Both the position numbers and the translations under genes were made by a program. A model generated the notes under the pieces. It did not search any database and was not told the DNA's origin. It worked only from the letters and a program-made list of their open reading frames with translations. From positions 1 to 5,564 of the forward strand of contig DAHVFK010000248.1 of the NCBI GenBank assembly GCA_027317055.1: a stretch of DNA of 5,564 nucleotides. Direction: 5' to 3'. Source of the stretch: Betaproteobacteria bacterium. GTDB lineage: Bacteria > Pseudomonadota > Gammaproteobacteria > Burkholderiales > SG8-39. This document shows, piece after piece, positions 1 through 5,564 of this stretch. Positions within the stretch are counted from its first letter, which is position 1. Each line of letters begins with the position of its first letter.

Positions 1-490
1 GCTCGAACGCGTTCAGGACGCCGCCAAAGCCGGACTCGGCATCGGCCACGATCGGCGCGAACCAGTCGACGTCGCCCTTGCCCTCCATCCACTGGATCTG
101 GTCCGCGCGCGCGAGCGCGTTGTTGATCCGCCTGACCACGTTGGGGACGCTCGAGACCGCGTACAGCGACTGGTCGGGGTACATCGAAAGTGAGTCGTTG
201 GCATCGGCCGCCACCTGCCAGCCCGAGAGATAGATCGCCGGTACGCCCGCCTTGACCTGCTGCATGGCCTGGTTGCCCGTCAGCGCGCCCAGCGAATTGA
301 CGAAAGGCCGCTCGTTGCACAGCGTCCACAGCTTTTCGGCGCCGTTGCGCGCCAGCGTGTGCTCGATGCGCAGGCTGCCGCGCAGGCGCACCACGTCCTC
401 GGCGCTGTAGCCGCGCTTGATGCCCTTCCAGCGCGGATTCTCCGCCCAGTCTTTCTTCAGCGCGGCGATCTCAAGCTCTCGTTGATTCAT
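1..490 (-). CDS. aceA: Isocitrate lyase, N-terminal part (cut by window edge)
   Basis: Isocitrate lyase cleaves isocitrate to glyoxylate and succinate, the first step of the cytoplasmic glyoxylate shunt used for growth on acetate and fatty acids. Reading from the ATG at 490 gives 163 residues and runs off the left edge with no stop. The family is recognisable from PRWKGI (19-24), YSAEDVVRLRGS (28-39), NSLGALTGNQAMQQ (65-78), the substrate-binding SGWQVAADAN (89-98), MYPDQSLY (103-110) and PIVADAESGFGG (146-157). D150 aligns with the Mg-binding Asp of E. coli AceA. The catalytic Cys of the KKCGH motif lies beyond the window and cannot be checked. The family is about 430 residues or more, so roughly the first third is visible. 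The loop between QW (133-134) and VDWF is about five residues shorter than my recollection of E. coli AceA. An AAAGGG Shine-Dalgarno sequence supports the start. The gene lies 195 nt downstream of rodA on the same strand and is functionally unrelated to it. Identification is confident. Confidence 0.95.
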   Translation of the reverse strand, partial: MNQRELEIAALKKDWAENPRWKGIKRGYSAEDVVRLRGSLRIEHTLARNGAEKLWTLCNERPFVNSLGALTGNQAMQQVKAGVPAIYLSGWQVAADANDSLSMYPDQSLYAVSSVPNVVRRINNALARADQIQWMEGKGDVDWFAPIVADAESGFGGVLNAFE

Positions 491-496
491 CGTGGT

Positions 497-502
497 CCCT
501 TT
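497..502 (-). promoter_or_regulatory. Ribosome binding site of aceA
   Basis: On the minus strand AAAGGG is followed by six bases (ACCACG) and then the ATG at 490. This is a good Shine-Dalgarno match at normal spacing and fixes the aceA start. It is the clearest ribosome binding site in the window. The other complete genes have weak or overlapped sites, as expected for coupled genes inside an operon. Confidence 0.7.
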
Positions 503-513
503 ACGTTAGTGGA

Positions 514-523
514 TGATCGATCA
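514..523. repeat. Perfect 10-bp palindrome in the aceA leader
   Basis: TGATCGATCA is its own reverse complement and lies 24 to 33 bases upstream of the aceA start codon, just before the ribosome binding site. An overlapping pair of GATGA/TCATC arms (512-516 and 526-530) adds further symmetry. The position would suit a repressor operator or a small leader hairpin. A 10-bp palindrome can occur by chance, and no known operator was recognised. Confidence 0.3.
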
Positions 524-581
524 GCTCATCCTCACCATAACGTACCGGGTTGGCGCGGAGCAACAACCTGGGGCGAGTGCC

Positions 582-608
582 GTAAGGGTGTGAGAAACAA
601 GCACTTAC
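582..608. repeat. Imperfect inverted repeat, candidate operator upstream of aceA
   Basis: GTAAG at 582-586 is mirrored by CTTAC at 604-608 with 17 bases between. Allowing a small bulge, the arms extend inward through GTG (588-590) and CAC (602-604). The element centres about 105 bases upstream of the aceA start, a plausible place for a dimeric transcription factor that controls the glyoxylate shunt. No regulator family could be assigned from the sequence. Confidence 0.25.
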
Positions 609-685
609 AATGACTTAGCGCGCCTGTATTTCACCATGCGATGTGCGTTTTCAGATTGATGCTGCCGCGCAATATCGGCTTGAAA

Positions 686-1798
686 TCAGGTCTGCACCAG
701 CTTGCGGTGGCGGTTGACGCTCATCAGCAGGCCCACCCCGATGAACAGGGTGGCGAGCGAGGTGCCGCCGTAGGACACGAACGGCAACGGCACGCCCACC
801 ACCGGCAGGATCCCGGCCACCATGCCCATGTTGACAAAGGCGTAGGTGAAGTACATCAGCGTGAGCGAGGCGGCCAGCAGGCGCGAAAAGTAGGTCGCCG
901 CGTTGGCGGCGATCATCAGCCCGCGTCCGATCAGCAGCGCGTAGAGCAGCAGCAGGACGCAGTTTCCGATCAATCCGAACTCCTCCGAGAACACGGCGAA
1001 GATGAAGTCCGTGTGGCGCTCCGGGATGAACTCCAGGTGCGCCTGCGTACCGTGCAGCCAGCCCTTGCCCGCGATGCCGCCGGAGCCGACCGCGATGGTC
1101 GACTGGATGATGTGATAGCCCGCACCGAGCGGATCCTGAGTCGGATCGAGCAGCGTCAAGATGCGCTTGCGCTGGTAGTCGTGCAGCAGGCCCCACAGCG
1201 GCGCGACGCTGGCGAGCGCCAGCGCGGCGAGTGTCGCCAGGACCTTCCAGCCGATACCGGCGAAGAAGATCACGTAGAACCCCACGGCGAACACGAGCAG
1301 CGCAGTGCCGAGGTCGGGCTGGCGCGCGATGAGCGCCACCGGCAGGGCGAGCAGCAGGCCTGCGAGCGCGAAATCGCGCAGCCTCAGCGCCGCCTCGTAG
1401 CGGTGGAAATACCAGGCCAGCATGAGCGGCACGGCGATCTTCATCATCTCGGAGGGTTGCACGCGCAGGAATCCGAGGTGCAACCAGCGGCGCGCACCGT
1501 TTACCACGTCCCCGAACAGCGCCACCGCGACCAGCAGCGCGAGCCCCAGCAGGTAGGCCGGCAGCGCGAAGCGCGCCAGCGTCTGCGGCGGCACTTGCGC
1601 GGCGACCCACAGCGCCGCGAATGCCACCGCGAAATTGAGCAGCTGGGCATGAAAGCGCGCGGGTGTGTCGTAGCTCGCCGAGTACAGCGTGGCGAGACCG
1701 ATGCCGGTAAGCGCGAGCACGATCGCGAGCAGCGGGCCGTCGAGGCCGCTTGTCATTCGCGCGATCGCGCGGCGCACCGTCACTGGGGTAAGCGTCAT
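686..1798 (-). CDS. rodA: Peptidoglycan glycosyltransferase RodA (SEDS family)
   Basis: RodA is the SEDS-family inner-membrane enzyme that polymerises lipid II into glycan strands for the lateral wall, working in complex with PBP2. The 370-residue product has the usual family length and a chain of hydrophobic segments consistent with about ten membrane spans. Family signatures are visible: GARRWLHLGFLRVQPSE (101-117), the periplasmic HLEFIPERHTDFIFA (254-268) and GVPLPFVSYGG (335-345) near the C-terminus. D264 in the HTDF motif corresponds to the catalytic Asp of E. coli RodA (D262), and E117 in QPSE to another conserved residue. The start codon shares its A with the mrdA stop (TGATG), the classic arrangement for translational reinitiation, and no strong separate Shine-Dalgarno sequence is visible. 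An in-frame Met at residue 15 is an alternative start, but the overlap favours the upstream one. SEDS relatives such as FtsW are excluded by the close RodA match and by the elongasome neighbours. Confidence 0.97.
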   Translation of the reverse strand: MTLTPVTVRRAIARMTSGLDGPLLAIVLALTGIGLATLYSASYDTPARFHAQLLNFAVAFAALWVAAQVPPQTLARFALPAYLLGLALLVAVALFGDVVNGARRWLHLGFLRVQPSEMMKIAVPLMLAWYFHRYEAALRLRDFALAGLLLALPVALIARQPDLGTALLVFAVGFYVIFFAGIGWKVLATLAALALASVAPLWGLLHDYQRKRILTLLDPTQDPLGAGYHIIQSTIAVGSGGIAGKGWLHGTQAHLEFIPERHTDFIFAVFSEEFGLIGNCVLLLLYALLIGRGLMIAANAATYFSRLLAASLTLMYFTYAFVNMGMVAGILPVVGVPLPFVSYGGTSLATLFIGVGLLMSVNRHRKLVQT

Positions 1799-3705
1799 CA
1801 GTCGCCCGCTTGCGATGAGTCGTCTTCCTTGACGCCCTTGCGCGCCGGAGCCTTGCCCAGAAGGTAGTAGTCGAGCACGGCGCGCGCGATCGGAGCCGCC
1901 GCGCGCGCGCCGAATCCCCCGTTCTCGACCACCACGGCAAGCGCGATCTTCGGGCTCTCCACCGGCGCAAACACGACGTACAGAGAGTGGTCGCGCAGCC
2001 GCTCGGCGACGTTCTTCTCTTCGTACTTTTCGTTCTGCTTGATGGAGATGACTTGCGCCGTCCCGGTCTTGCCGGCGCTGGTGTACTGCGCGCCGGCGAA
2101 GGCGCGCGCCCCGGTGCCCTCGGGGTCCCGGTTCACGCCTTCCATCGCGTGCTTGATGAAGGCTACGTTCGCCTCATGCAGCGGGATGCGGCGCACCAGC
2201 TGCGGTTCCTCGTAGCGGCGCTCACCGGTGCGCGTATTGTCGATATGGTCGACCAACCGCGGGCGGTACATCACTCCGCCGTTGGCCAGGGTCGCGAGCG
2301 CGAGTGCGAGCTGTATCGGCGTGTAGGCGTTGTAGCCCTGGCCGATGCCGACCGAGATGGTCTCGCCCGGGTACCACTTCTTCTGCTCGGGACTCCTGAA
2401 GCGCTTCGCCTTCCATTCCGGCGACGGCAGCACGCCGGACGCTTCGCCGTCCAGGTCGATCCCGGTGCGCGAGCCGAAGCCGAAGGGCGCCAGAAACTGC
2501 GCGATCGCGTCGATGCCAAGATCGTTCGACAGCATGTAGTAGTACGTGTCGCAGGATTCCACCAGAGACTTGTAAAGGTTCACTACGCCGTGCCCGCCCG
2601 GCCTGTCGTCACGAAAGCGCCGTCCGCCGAACATGAAATATCCCGGATCGACGATCGAGCTCTTGGGCGTTCGCTTGCCCAGCTCGAGCGCGGCCAGCGC
2701 GAGGTAGGGCTTGAGCGTGGAGCCCGGCGGGTACAGGCCCGCGATGGCACGGTTGTTAAGCGGGTGATCGGGCGAGTTGTTCAGCGCATCCCAGCTCTGC
2801 GGGTCGATGCCGTCGACGAACAGGTTCGGATCGAATCCGGGCTGGGACACGAGCGCGAGCACAGCGCCGGTGGCCGGCTCGAGCGCGACCAGCGCGCCGC
2901 GCCGGTCGCCAAAGGCCGCCTCGGCCACCTGCTGCAACCCGGTGTCGATGGTCAGCGCGACGTCGTCGCCGGGATGCGCCGCGGTGCGCGTGAGCGTCCG
3001 GATTGCGCGCCCCGCCGCGTCGATCTCCACCTGCTCGAAGCCGGCATTTCCGTGCAAGTCCTCCTGGTAGCTGGCCTCGATTCCGCTCTTGCCAATGACA
3101 TCGGTGCCGCGGTAGTTGGCCGAGACGCCGAGCGCCTCGAGCCTTTCCTGGTCCCGCTCAGTGATCCTGCCGGTGTAGCCGAGCACGTGCGACGCGGTCT
3201 CGCCGAGCGGATAGTCGCGGAACAGGCGCGCCTTGATCTCGACGCCCGGGAAGCGGTAGCGGTTGGCCGCGACCCGCGCCACCTCGGCGTCGCTCAATCG
3301 GGTACGGATCGGCAGGCTGTCGGCGCTGCGCGTCTCGGCCAGCAGCCGCTCGAAGCGGCTGCGGTCCTTGGGCTGGATTTCCACCAGCTTGGACAGCTGG
3401 TCGATCGTGCGCTCCAGGTCCGGCGTCTTGTCCGGCGCGATCTCGAGCGTGTAACCGGAGTCGTTGCCTGCCAGCACGATGCCGTTGCGATCGACGATCA
3501 GGCCGCGGTTGGGCGCAATCGGGACGATCGAGATGCGGTTGTCCTCCGCCTTGGTCTGGTAGTAGTCGTGCTGCAGCACCTGCAGGTAGACGAAGCGCGC
3601 GAGCAGCGCGCCGAACGCGAGCAGCGCCACGACCGCTGCGATCACCATGCGCAGGTGAAAATTATAGAGCTCGCGCTCGTAATCCTTCAGCTCGGCAAGA
3701 TGCAT
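1798..3705 (-). CDS. mrdA: Penicillin-binding protein 2, elongation-specific peptidoglycan transpeptidase
   Basis: PBP2 is the class B penicillin-binding protein that cross-links new peptidoglycan in the periplasm during cell elongation and is the target of mecillinam. The 635-residue protein has a short cytoplasmic N-terminus, one membrane anchor (about 19-42), a PBP dimerisation/pedestal domain (about 63-240, with VPIAPNRGLIVDRNG at 61-75 and RFPGVE at 151-156) and a transpeptidase domain (about 265-610). All three active-site motifs are intact: STLK with nucleophile S329 and K332, SCD at 384-386 (the SxD variant usual in PBP2 rather than SxN), and KTG at 546-548. YPPGSTLKPY and ISVGIGQGY (450-458) match E. 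coli PBP2 closely. A polar tail follows the fold. The start lies 4 nt after the mreD stop, with only a weak GGG upstream, and the stop overlaps the rodA start. Length and motifs match the family well. The division paralogue FtsI is unlikely given this context. Confidence 0.97.
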   Translation of the reverse strand: MHLAELKDYERELYNFHLRMVIAAVVALLAFGALLARFVYLQVLQHDYYQTKAEDNRISIVPIAPNRGLIVDRNGIVLAGNDSGYTLEIAPDKTPDLERTIDQLSKLVEIQPKDRSRFERLLAETRSADSLPIRTRLSDAEVARVAANRYRFPGVEIKARLFRDYPLGETASHVLGYTGRITERDQERLEALGVSANYRGTDVIGKSGIEASYQEDLHGNAGFEQVEIDAAGRAIRTLTRTAAHPGDDVALTIDTGLQQVAEAAFGDRRGALVALEPATGAVLALVSQPGFDPNLFVDGIDPQSWDALNNSPDHPLNNRAIAGLYPPGSTLKPYLALAALELGKRTPKSSIVDPGYFMFGGRRFRDDRPGGHGVVNLYKSLVESCDTYYYMLSNDLGIDAIAQFLAPFGFGSRTGIDLDGEASGVLPSPEWKAKRFRSPEQKKWYPGETISVGIGQGYNAYTPIQLALALATLANGGVMYRPRLVDHIDNTRTGERRYEEPQLVRRIPLHEANVAFIKHAMEGVNRDPEGTGARAFAGAQYTSAGKTGTAQVISIKQNEKYEEKNVAERLRDHSLYVVFAPVESPKIALAVVVENGGFGARAAAPIARAVLDYYLLGKAPARKGVKEDDSSQAGD

Positions 3706-3709
3706 CGCC

Positions 3710-4234
3710 CTAGATCGCCCGCGTTTCGTCCGGGTTCACGCGCCGCCGCTGCGGCGCGAGCAGCAACACCGACGCCAGCGGCCACAGAAGCGCGCCGATG
3801 AGCGGGCCGACGAAGATCGTCCAGCCGGGAAACTCGGCGCCTGCGGCGAGCCGCACCAGCGCCGTGACGGCCTCGGCGAAAGCAAGCAGAGGCGCGATGT
3901 GCAGCGCCTGCTGCAGCAGCCCGAACCAAAGGATGCGGCGCGAGAGGGAGATGGCGAGGAACGCGAGCAGCGCGTAGGCGAGCGCGTGCTGTCCGAGCAG
4001 TACGCCGTTGCCCGCGTCGATCACCAGTCCGAGCGTCCAGCCGATTCCCAGCCCGACCAGGCGCGGCTGGCGCACGCACCAGAACACGAGCACCAGCGCG
4101 ACGAAGTCGGGCGTCAGCCGCAGATCTTTCCACGGCAGGAAATCGAGCAGCAGCGCGATCGCGAACGAGGTCGCGATGGTGCTCAGGCGCACCGGCCGCA
4201 GAATGTGCTGCGGGCTATCGGGACCGAGCGCCAT
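3710..4234 (-). CDS. mreD: Rod shape-determining membrane protein MreD
   Basis: MreD is a small inner-membrane component of the elongasome that acts with MreC to link cytoplasmic MreB to the RodA-PBP2 synthase. From the ATG at 4234 it is 174 residues, close to the 162 of E. coli MreD. It is hydrophobic, with about five to six membrane segments. Recognisable features are the first span ending LLLDFLPW (28-35), TPDFVALVLVFWCVRQPRLVG (41-61), the conserved GLVIDAGNGVLLGQHALAYAL (69-89) and the C-terminal GALLWPLASVLLL (147-159). The frame is open further upstream to an ATG at 4390. That extension would be a Ser/Arg-rich soluble stretch lying wholly inside mreC and has no counterpart in the family, so I chose 4234. 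This start lies 20 nt inside the end of mreC and has only a weak AAGAA-like site, so translation is probably coupled to mreC. The stop is 4 nt before mrdA. Confidence 0.93.
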   Translation of the reverse strand: MALGPDSPQHILRPVRLSTIATSFAIALLLDFLPWKDLRLTPDFVALVLVFWCVRQPRLVGLGIGWTLGLVIDAGNGVLLGQHALAYALLAFLAISLSRRILWFGLLQQALHIAPLLAFAEAVTALVRLAAGAEFPGWTIFVGPLIGALLWPLASVLLLAPQRRRVNPDETRAI

Positions 4235-5141
4235 CGTTCTTGCGCGTGTGCCGCGGCACGAGCCGGCGCGGCTTGACGGGCTCCGCGCCGCCGAAGTTGG
4301 GGGCCGGCTTCGCTGCGCCCGATAGCACCAGCACGAAGCGGCCCCGGTCGACCCCTCCCGCGGGCTTGCACAGCACCCGCGCAAAGTCATGCGCCGAGTC
4401 GCGCTCCACGCTCACCACGGTGGCGACCGGCAGCCCGGCCGGATAGGTGCCGTCGATGCCCGAGGTGACCAGCCGGTCGCCGTCGCCGATTTCCGCGTTC
4501 GGCGCCATGAAGCGCAGCTCGAGCAGGCCGGAGGATCCGCCGCCGAACGCGATCGCGCGCAGGCCGCTGCGCAGCACCTGTACCGGAACCGCCTGGCCCT
4601 TGTCGGTGATCAGCGTGACCTCCGAGGTGAAGGCGTGCGCGCGGGTGACCTGGCCGACCACGCCTGCCTCGTCCACCACGGGGCTGCCGGGGACGACACC
4701 GTGCTGGGTGCCCTTGTCGACGACCACCTTGAGCGCGTAGGGATCGCGCCCGGCGTAGATGATCTCCGCCGGGATGGTATGGCGCTTGAGCTTCTCGCCC
4801 GCCTCGATCAGGCGCCGCAGGCGCTCGCCTTCGGCCGCCGCCGCCTCATTGCGCTGCGCGGACTGCAGCGCGGCCAGCATGCGGGCGCGCAGCTGCGCGT
4901 TTTCCTCGCGCAGCGCGGACTGGGTGGCGAAGTAGTCCCCGATGCGCCGGCCGAGTTCCGACGGCGCGGTCGCGATGCGCTGCAGCGGATAGGCTACCAG
5001 CGCGAGGACGTTCCTCAGCCCCTCGGTGTAGTGAAAACGTGCGTCCAGGACCAGCAAGGCGAGGGAAAGCGAGGCGAAGAAGGCGAGCCGGACGACCGGC
5101 GCGGGGCCGTGCTTGAAGAACGGTGGGGGGCCGTACTCCAT
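4215..5141 (-). CDS. mreC: Rod shape-determining protein MreC
   Basis: MreC is a bitopic inner-membrane protein whose periplasmic part binds PBP2 and promotes the active state of RodA-PBP2. The 308-residue product starts MEYGPPPFFK, a proline-rich cytoplasmic head that resembles betaproteobacterial MreC as I recall it. It has one membrane span (about 17-33), an Ala/Glu/Arg-rich coiled coil (about 72-118, including LREENAQLRARMLA at 77-90) and the double beta-barrel domain (about 122-272). Characteristic pieces are VDKGTQHGVVPGSPVVDEAGVVGQV (141-165), TLITDKGQAVPVQV (176-189) and RLVTSGIDGTYPAGLPV (223-239). The C-terminus is short and basic. The start lies 11 nt after the mreB stop and is the only ATG in frame before residue 89. 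Upstream and downstream GTG/ATG triplets nearby are out of frame. The start codon sits in the loop of a potential GC hairpin (see the separate entry). The 3' end overlaps mreD by 20 nt. Confidence 0.96.
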   Translation of the reverse strand: MEYGPPPFFKHGPAPVVRLAFFASLSLALLVLDARFHYTEGLRNVLALVAYPLQRIATAPSELGRRIGDYFATQSALREENAQLRARMLAALQSAQRNEAAAAEGERLRRLIEAGEKLKRHTIPAEIIYAGRDPYALKVVVDKGTQHGVVPGSPVVDEAGVVGQVTRAHAFTSEVTLITDKGQAVPVQVLRSGLRAIAFGGGSSGLLELRFMAPNAEIGDGDRLVTSGIDGTYPAGLPVATVVSVERDSAHDFARVLCKPAGGVDRGRFVLVLSGAAKPAPNFGGAEPVKPRRLVPRHTRKNDGARSR

Positions 5142-5148
5142 CCCCCCA
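5124..5148 (-). promoter_or_regulatory. Inverted repeat enclosing the mreC start codon
   Basis: On the minus strand UGGGGGG (5148-5142) is followed by an 11-nt loop that begins with the mreC AUG (5141-5139) and then by CCCCCCA (5130-5124). This is a perfect 7-bp stem with six G-C pairs. The only purine-rich candidate ribosome binding sequence, the G-run, lies in the 5' arm. If the stem forms in the mRNA, it would hide both that run and the start codon. The mreB stop codon (5155-5153) is only a few bases upstream, so a ribosome finishing mreB would be expected to melt the stem. The 3' arm also encodes part of the conserved Pro run, so the symmetry may be partly incidental. Confidence 0.4.
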
Positions 5149-5152
5149 TCAC

Positions 5153-5564
5153 TCAGTCATTCGTGAAGATCGGCCCGAAATGCTCCATCTTCTCGAGCGC
5201 CTTGCCTGAGCCTCGCACGACGCAGGTGAGCGGGTCGTCGGCGACGATTACCGGCAGCCCGGTCTCCTCCATCAGCAGCCGGTCGAGGTCGCGCAACAGC
5301 GCTCCGCCGCCGGTGATGACCATGCCCTTCTCGGCAATGTCGGCGCCGAGTTCGGGCGGGGTCTGCTCGAGCGCGGATTTCACCGCCGAGACGATCTGGT
5401 TCAGCGGTTCGGTAAGCGCCTCGAGGATTTCGTTCGAGCTGATCGTGAAGCTGCGCGGGATGCCTTCGGCGAGATTGCGGCCCTTGACCTCCATCTCGCG
5501 CACCTCGCTGCCGGGGAACGCCGAGCCGATCTCCTTCTTCACCATCTCGGCCGTGGTCTCGCCG
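5153..5564 (-). CDS. mreB: Rod shape-determining protein MreB, C-terminal part (cut by window edge)
   Basis: MreB is the bacterial actin homologue. It forms membrane-associated filaments in the cytoplasm that orient the elongation machinery. The window shows the last 136 residues, roughly 40 percent of the usual length of about 347, and then a TGA stop. The frame is open to the right edge, and the first whole codons read GETTAEMVKKEIGS, so the Met at 5545 is internal and not a start. Family features include FPGSEVREMEVKGRNLAEG, the SSNEILEALTEPL helix, ALEQTPPELGADI, the nucleotide-binding GMVITGGGALLRDLDRLL and PLTCVVRGSGKALE, all very close to E. coli MreB. The paralogue Mbl is confined mainly to Firmicutes, and the downstream mreC-mreD-mrdA-rodA order confirms MreB. 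The promoter and N-terminus lie outside the window. mreC follows 11 nt later. Confidence 0.97.
   Translation of the reverse strand, partial: GETTAEMVKKEIGSAFPGSEVREMEVKGRNLAEGIPRSFTISSNEILEALTEPLNQIVSAVKSALEQTPPELGADIAEKGMVITGGGALLRDLDRLLMEETGLPVIVADDPLTCVVRGSGKALEKMEHFGPIFTND

Larger units (their letters stand above)
491..685 (-). other. rodA-aceA intergenic region, probable aceA leader
   Basis: This 195-nt gap is the only sizeable non-coding stretch in the window and is visibly more AT-rich than the genes. It holds the aceA ribosome binding site, a 10-bp palindrome (514-523) and an imperfect inverted repeat (582-608). I find no hairpin followed by a T-run after the rodA stop, so no intrinsic terminator for the cell-wall operon is evident. 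GCCG/CGGC arms just after the stop are too short and lack a U-tract. A weak sigma70-like promoter reading toward aceA can be drawn: TTGTTG (566-561), 16 bases, TACGTT (544-539). It matches only three of six consensus bases in each box, so it is a candidate and no more. Confidence 0.5.

Noticed and set aside
560..590. A possible sigma54 promoter (GGCAC and TTGCT boxes) upstream of aceA.
   Set aside because: The boxes are 13 bases apart instead of the required 5, and the GG/GC core spacing fails.
591..608. A CRP-like site beginning TGTGA upstream of aceA.
   Set aside because: Only the first half-site matches. The second half at the required spacing reads AGCAC and does not resemble TCACA.
605..637. 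A 10-residue open frame (MVKYRRAKSL) on the minus strand upstream of aceA, considered as a leader peptide.
   Set aside because: No Shine-Dalgarno sequence precedes it, and there is no attenuator-like stem or run of regulatory codons. A frame this short is expected by chance.
661..685. A possible rodA terminator from GCCG/CGGC arms just after the stop.
   Set aside because: The stem is only four base pairs and no T-run follows on the minus strand.
641..1867. A 408-codon plus-strand frame antisense to rodA, and a 439-codon minus-strand frame (651-1970) shifted against rodA.
   Set aside because: Both have low-complexity Arg/Gln/Ala-rich products and sit over a clearly conserved RodA in another frame. 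They are compositional shadows.
1987..3801. A 604-codon open frame on the plus strand, antisense to mrdA.
   Set aside because: Its product is rich in Arg, His, Gln and Val with no recognisable fold or motif, and the minus strand encodes a fully conserved PBP2. High GC at third codon positions removes stops from the antisense frame.

Overview
The window is a stretch of chromosome from a high-GC Gram-negative bacterium, most likely a betaproteobacterium. Two things point that way. The five cell-elongation genes mreB, mreC, mreD, mrdA and rodA lie in one uninterrupted run, whereas E. coli has separate mreBCD and mrdAB loci. The MreC N-terminus also begins MEYGPPPFFK, which resembles betaproteobacterial MreC as I remember it. 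I cannot name a genus. All genes read on the minus strand, so transcription runs from high to low coordinates.

Layout, in transcription order. From 5564 to 5153 is the C-terminal part of mreB, cut by the window edge. mreC (5141-4215) follows after 11 nt. mreD (4234-3710) overlaps mreC by 20 nt. mrdA, encoding PBP2 (3705-1798), follows after 4 nt. rodA (1798-686) shares one base with the mrdA stop (TGATG). A 195-nt non-coding gap (491-685) comes next, and then the 5' third of aceA, encoding isocitrate lyase (490-1), which runs off the left edge.

The first five genes encode the core of the elongasome. MreB filaments in the cytoplasm, together with MreC and MreD in the inner membrane, position and activate the glycan polymerase RodA and its partner transpeptidase PBP2 for lateral-wall peptidoglycan synthesis. 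The tight spacing suggests one polycistronic message with translational coupling. aceA is a metabolic gene of the glyoxylate shunt. It has its own Shine-Dalgarno sequence and a leader long enough for its own promoter, so it is probably a separate unit that happens to lie downstream.

Nothing here looks like a new biological system, a mobile element, a CRISPR array or an RNA gene. The best non-obvious signals are a GC-only inverted repeat that would bury the ribosome-binding region and start codon of mreC in a hairpin, and two inverted repeats in the aceA leader. The very long open frames antisense to rodA and mrdA are best explained as GC-rich shadows.
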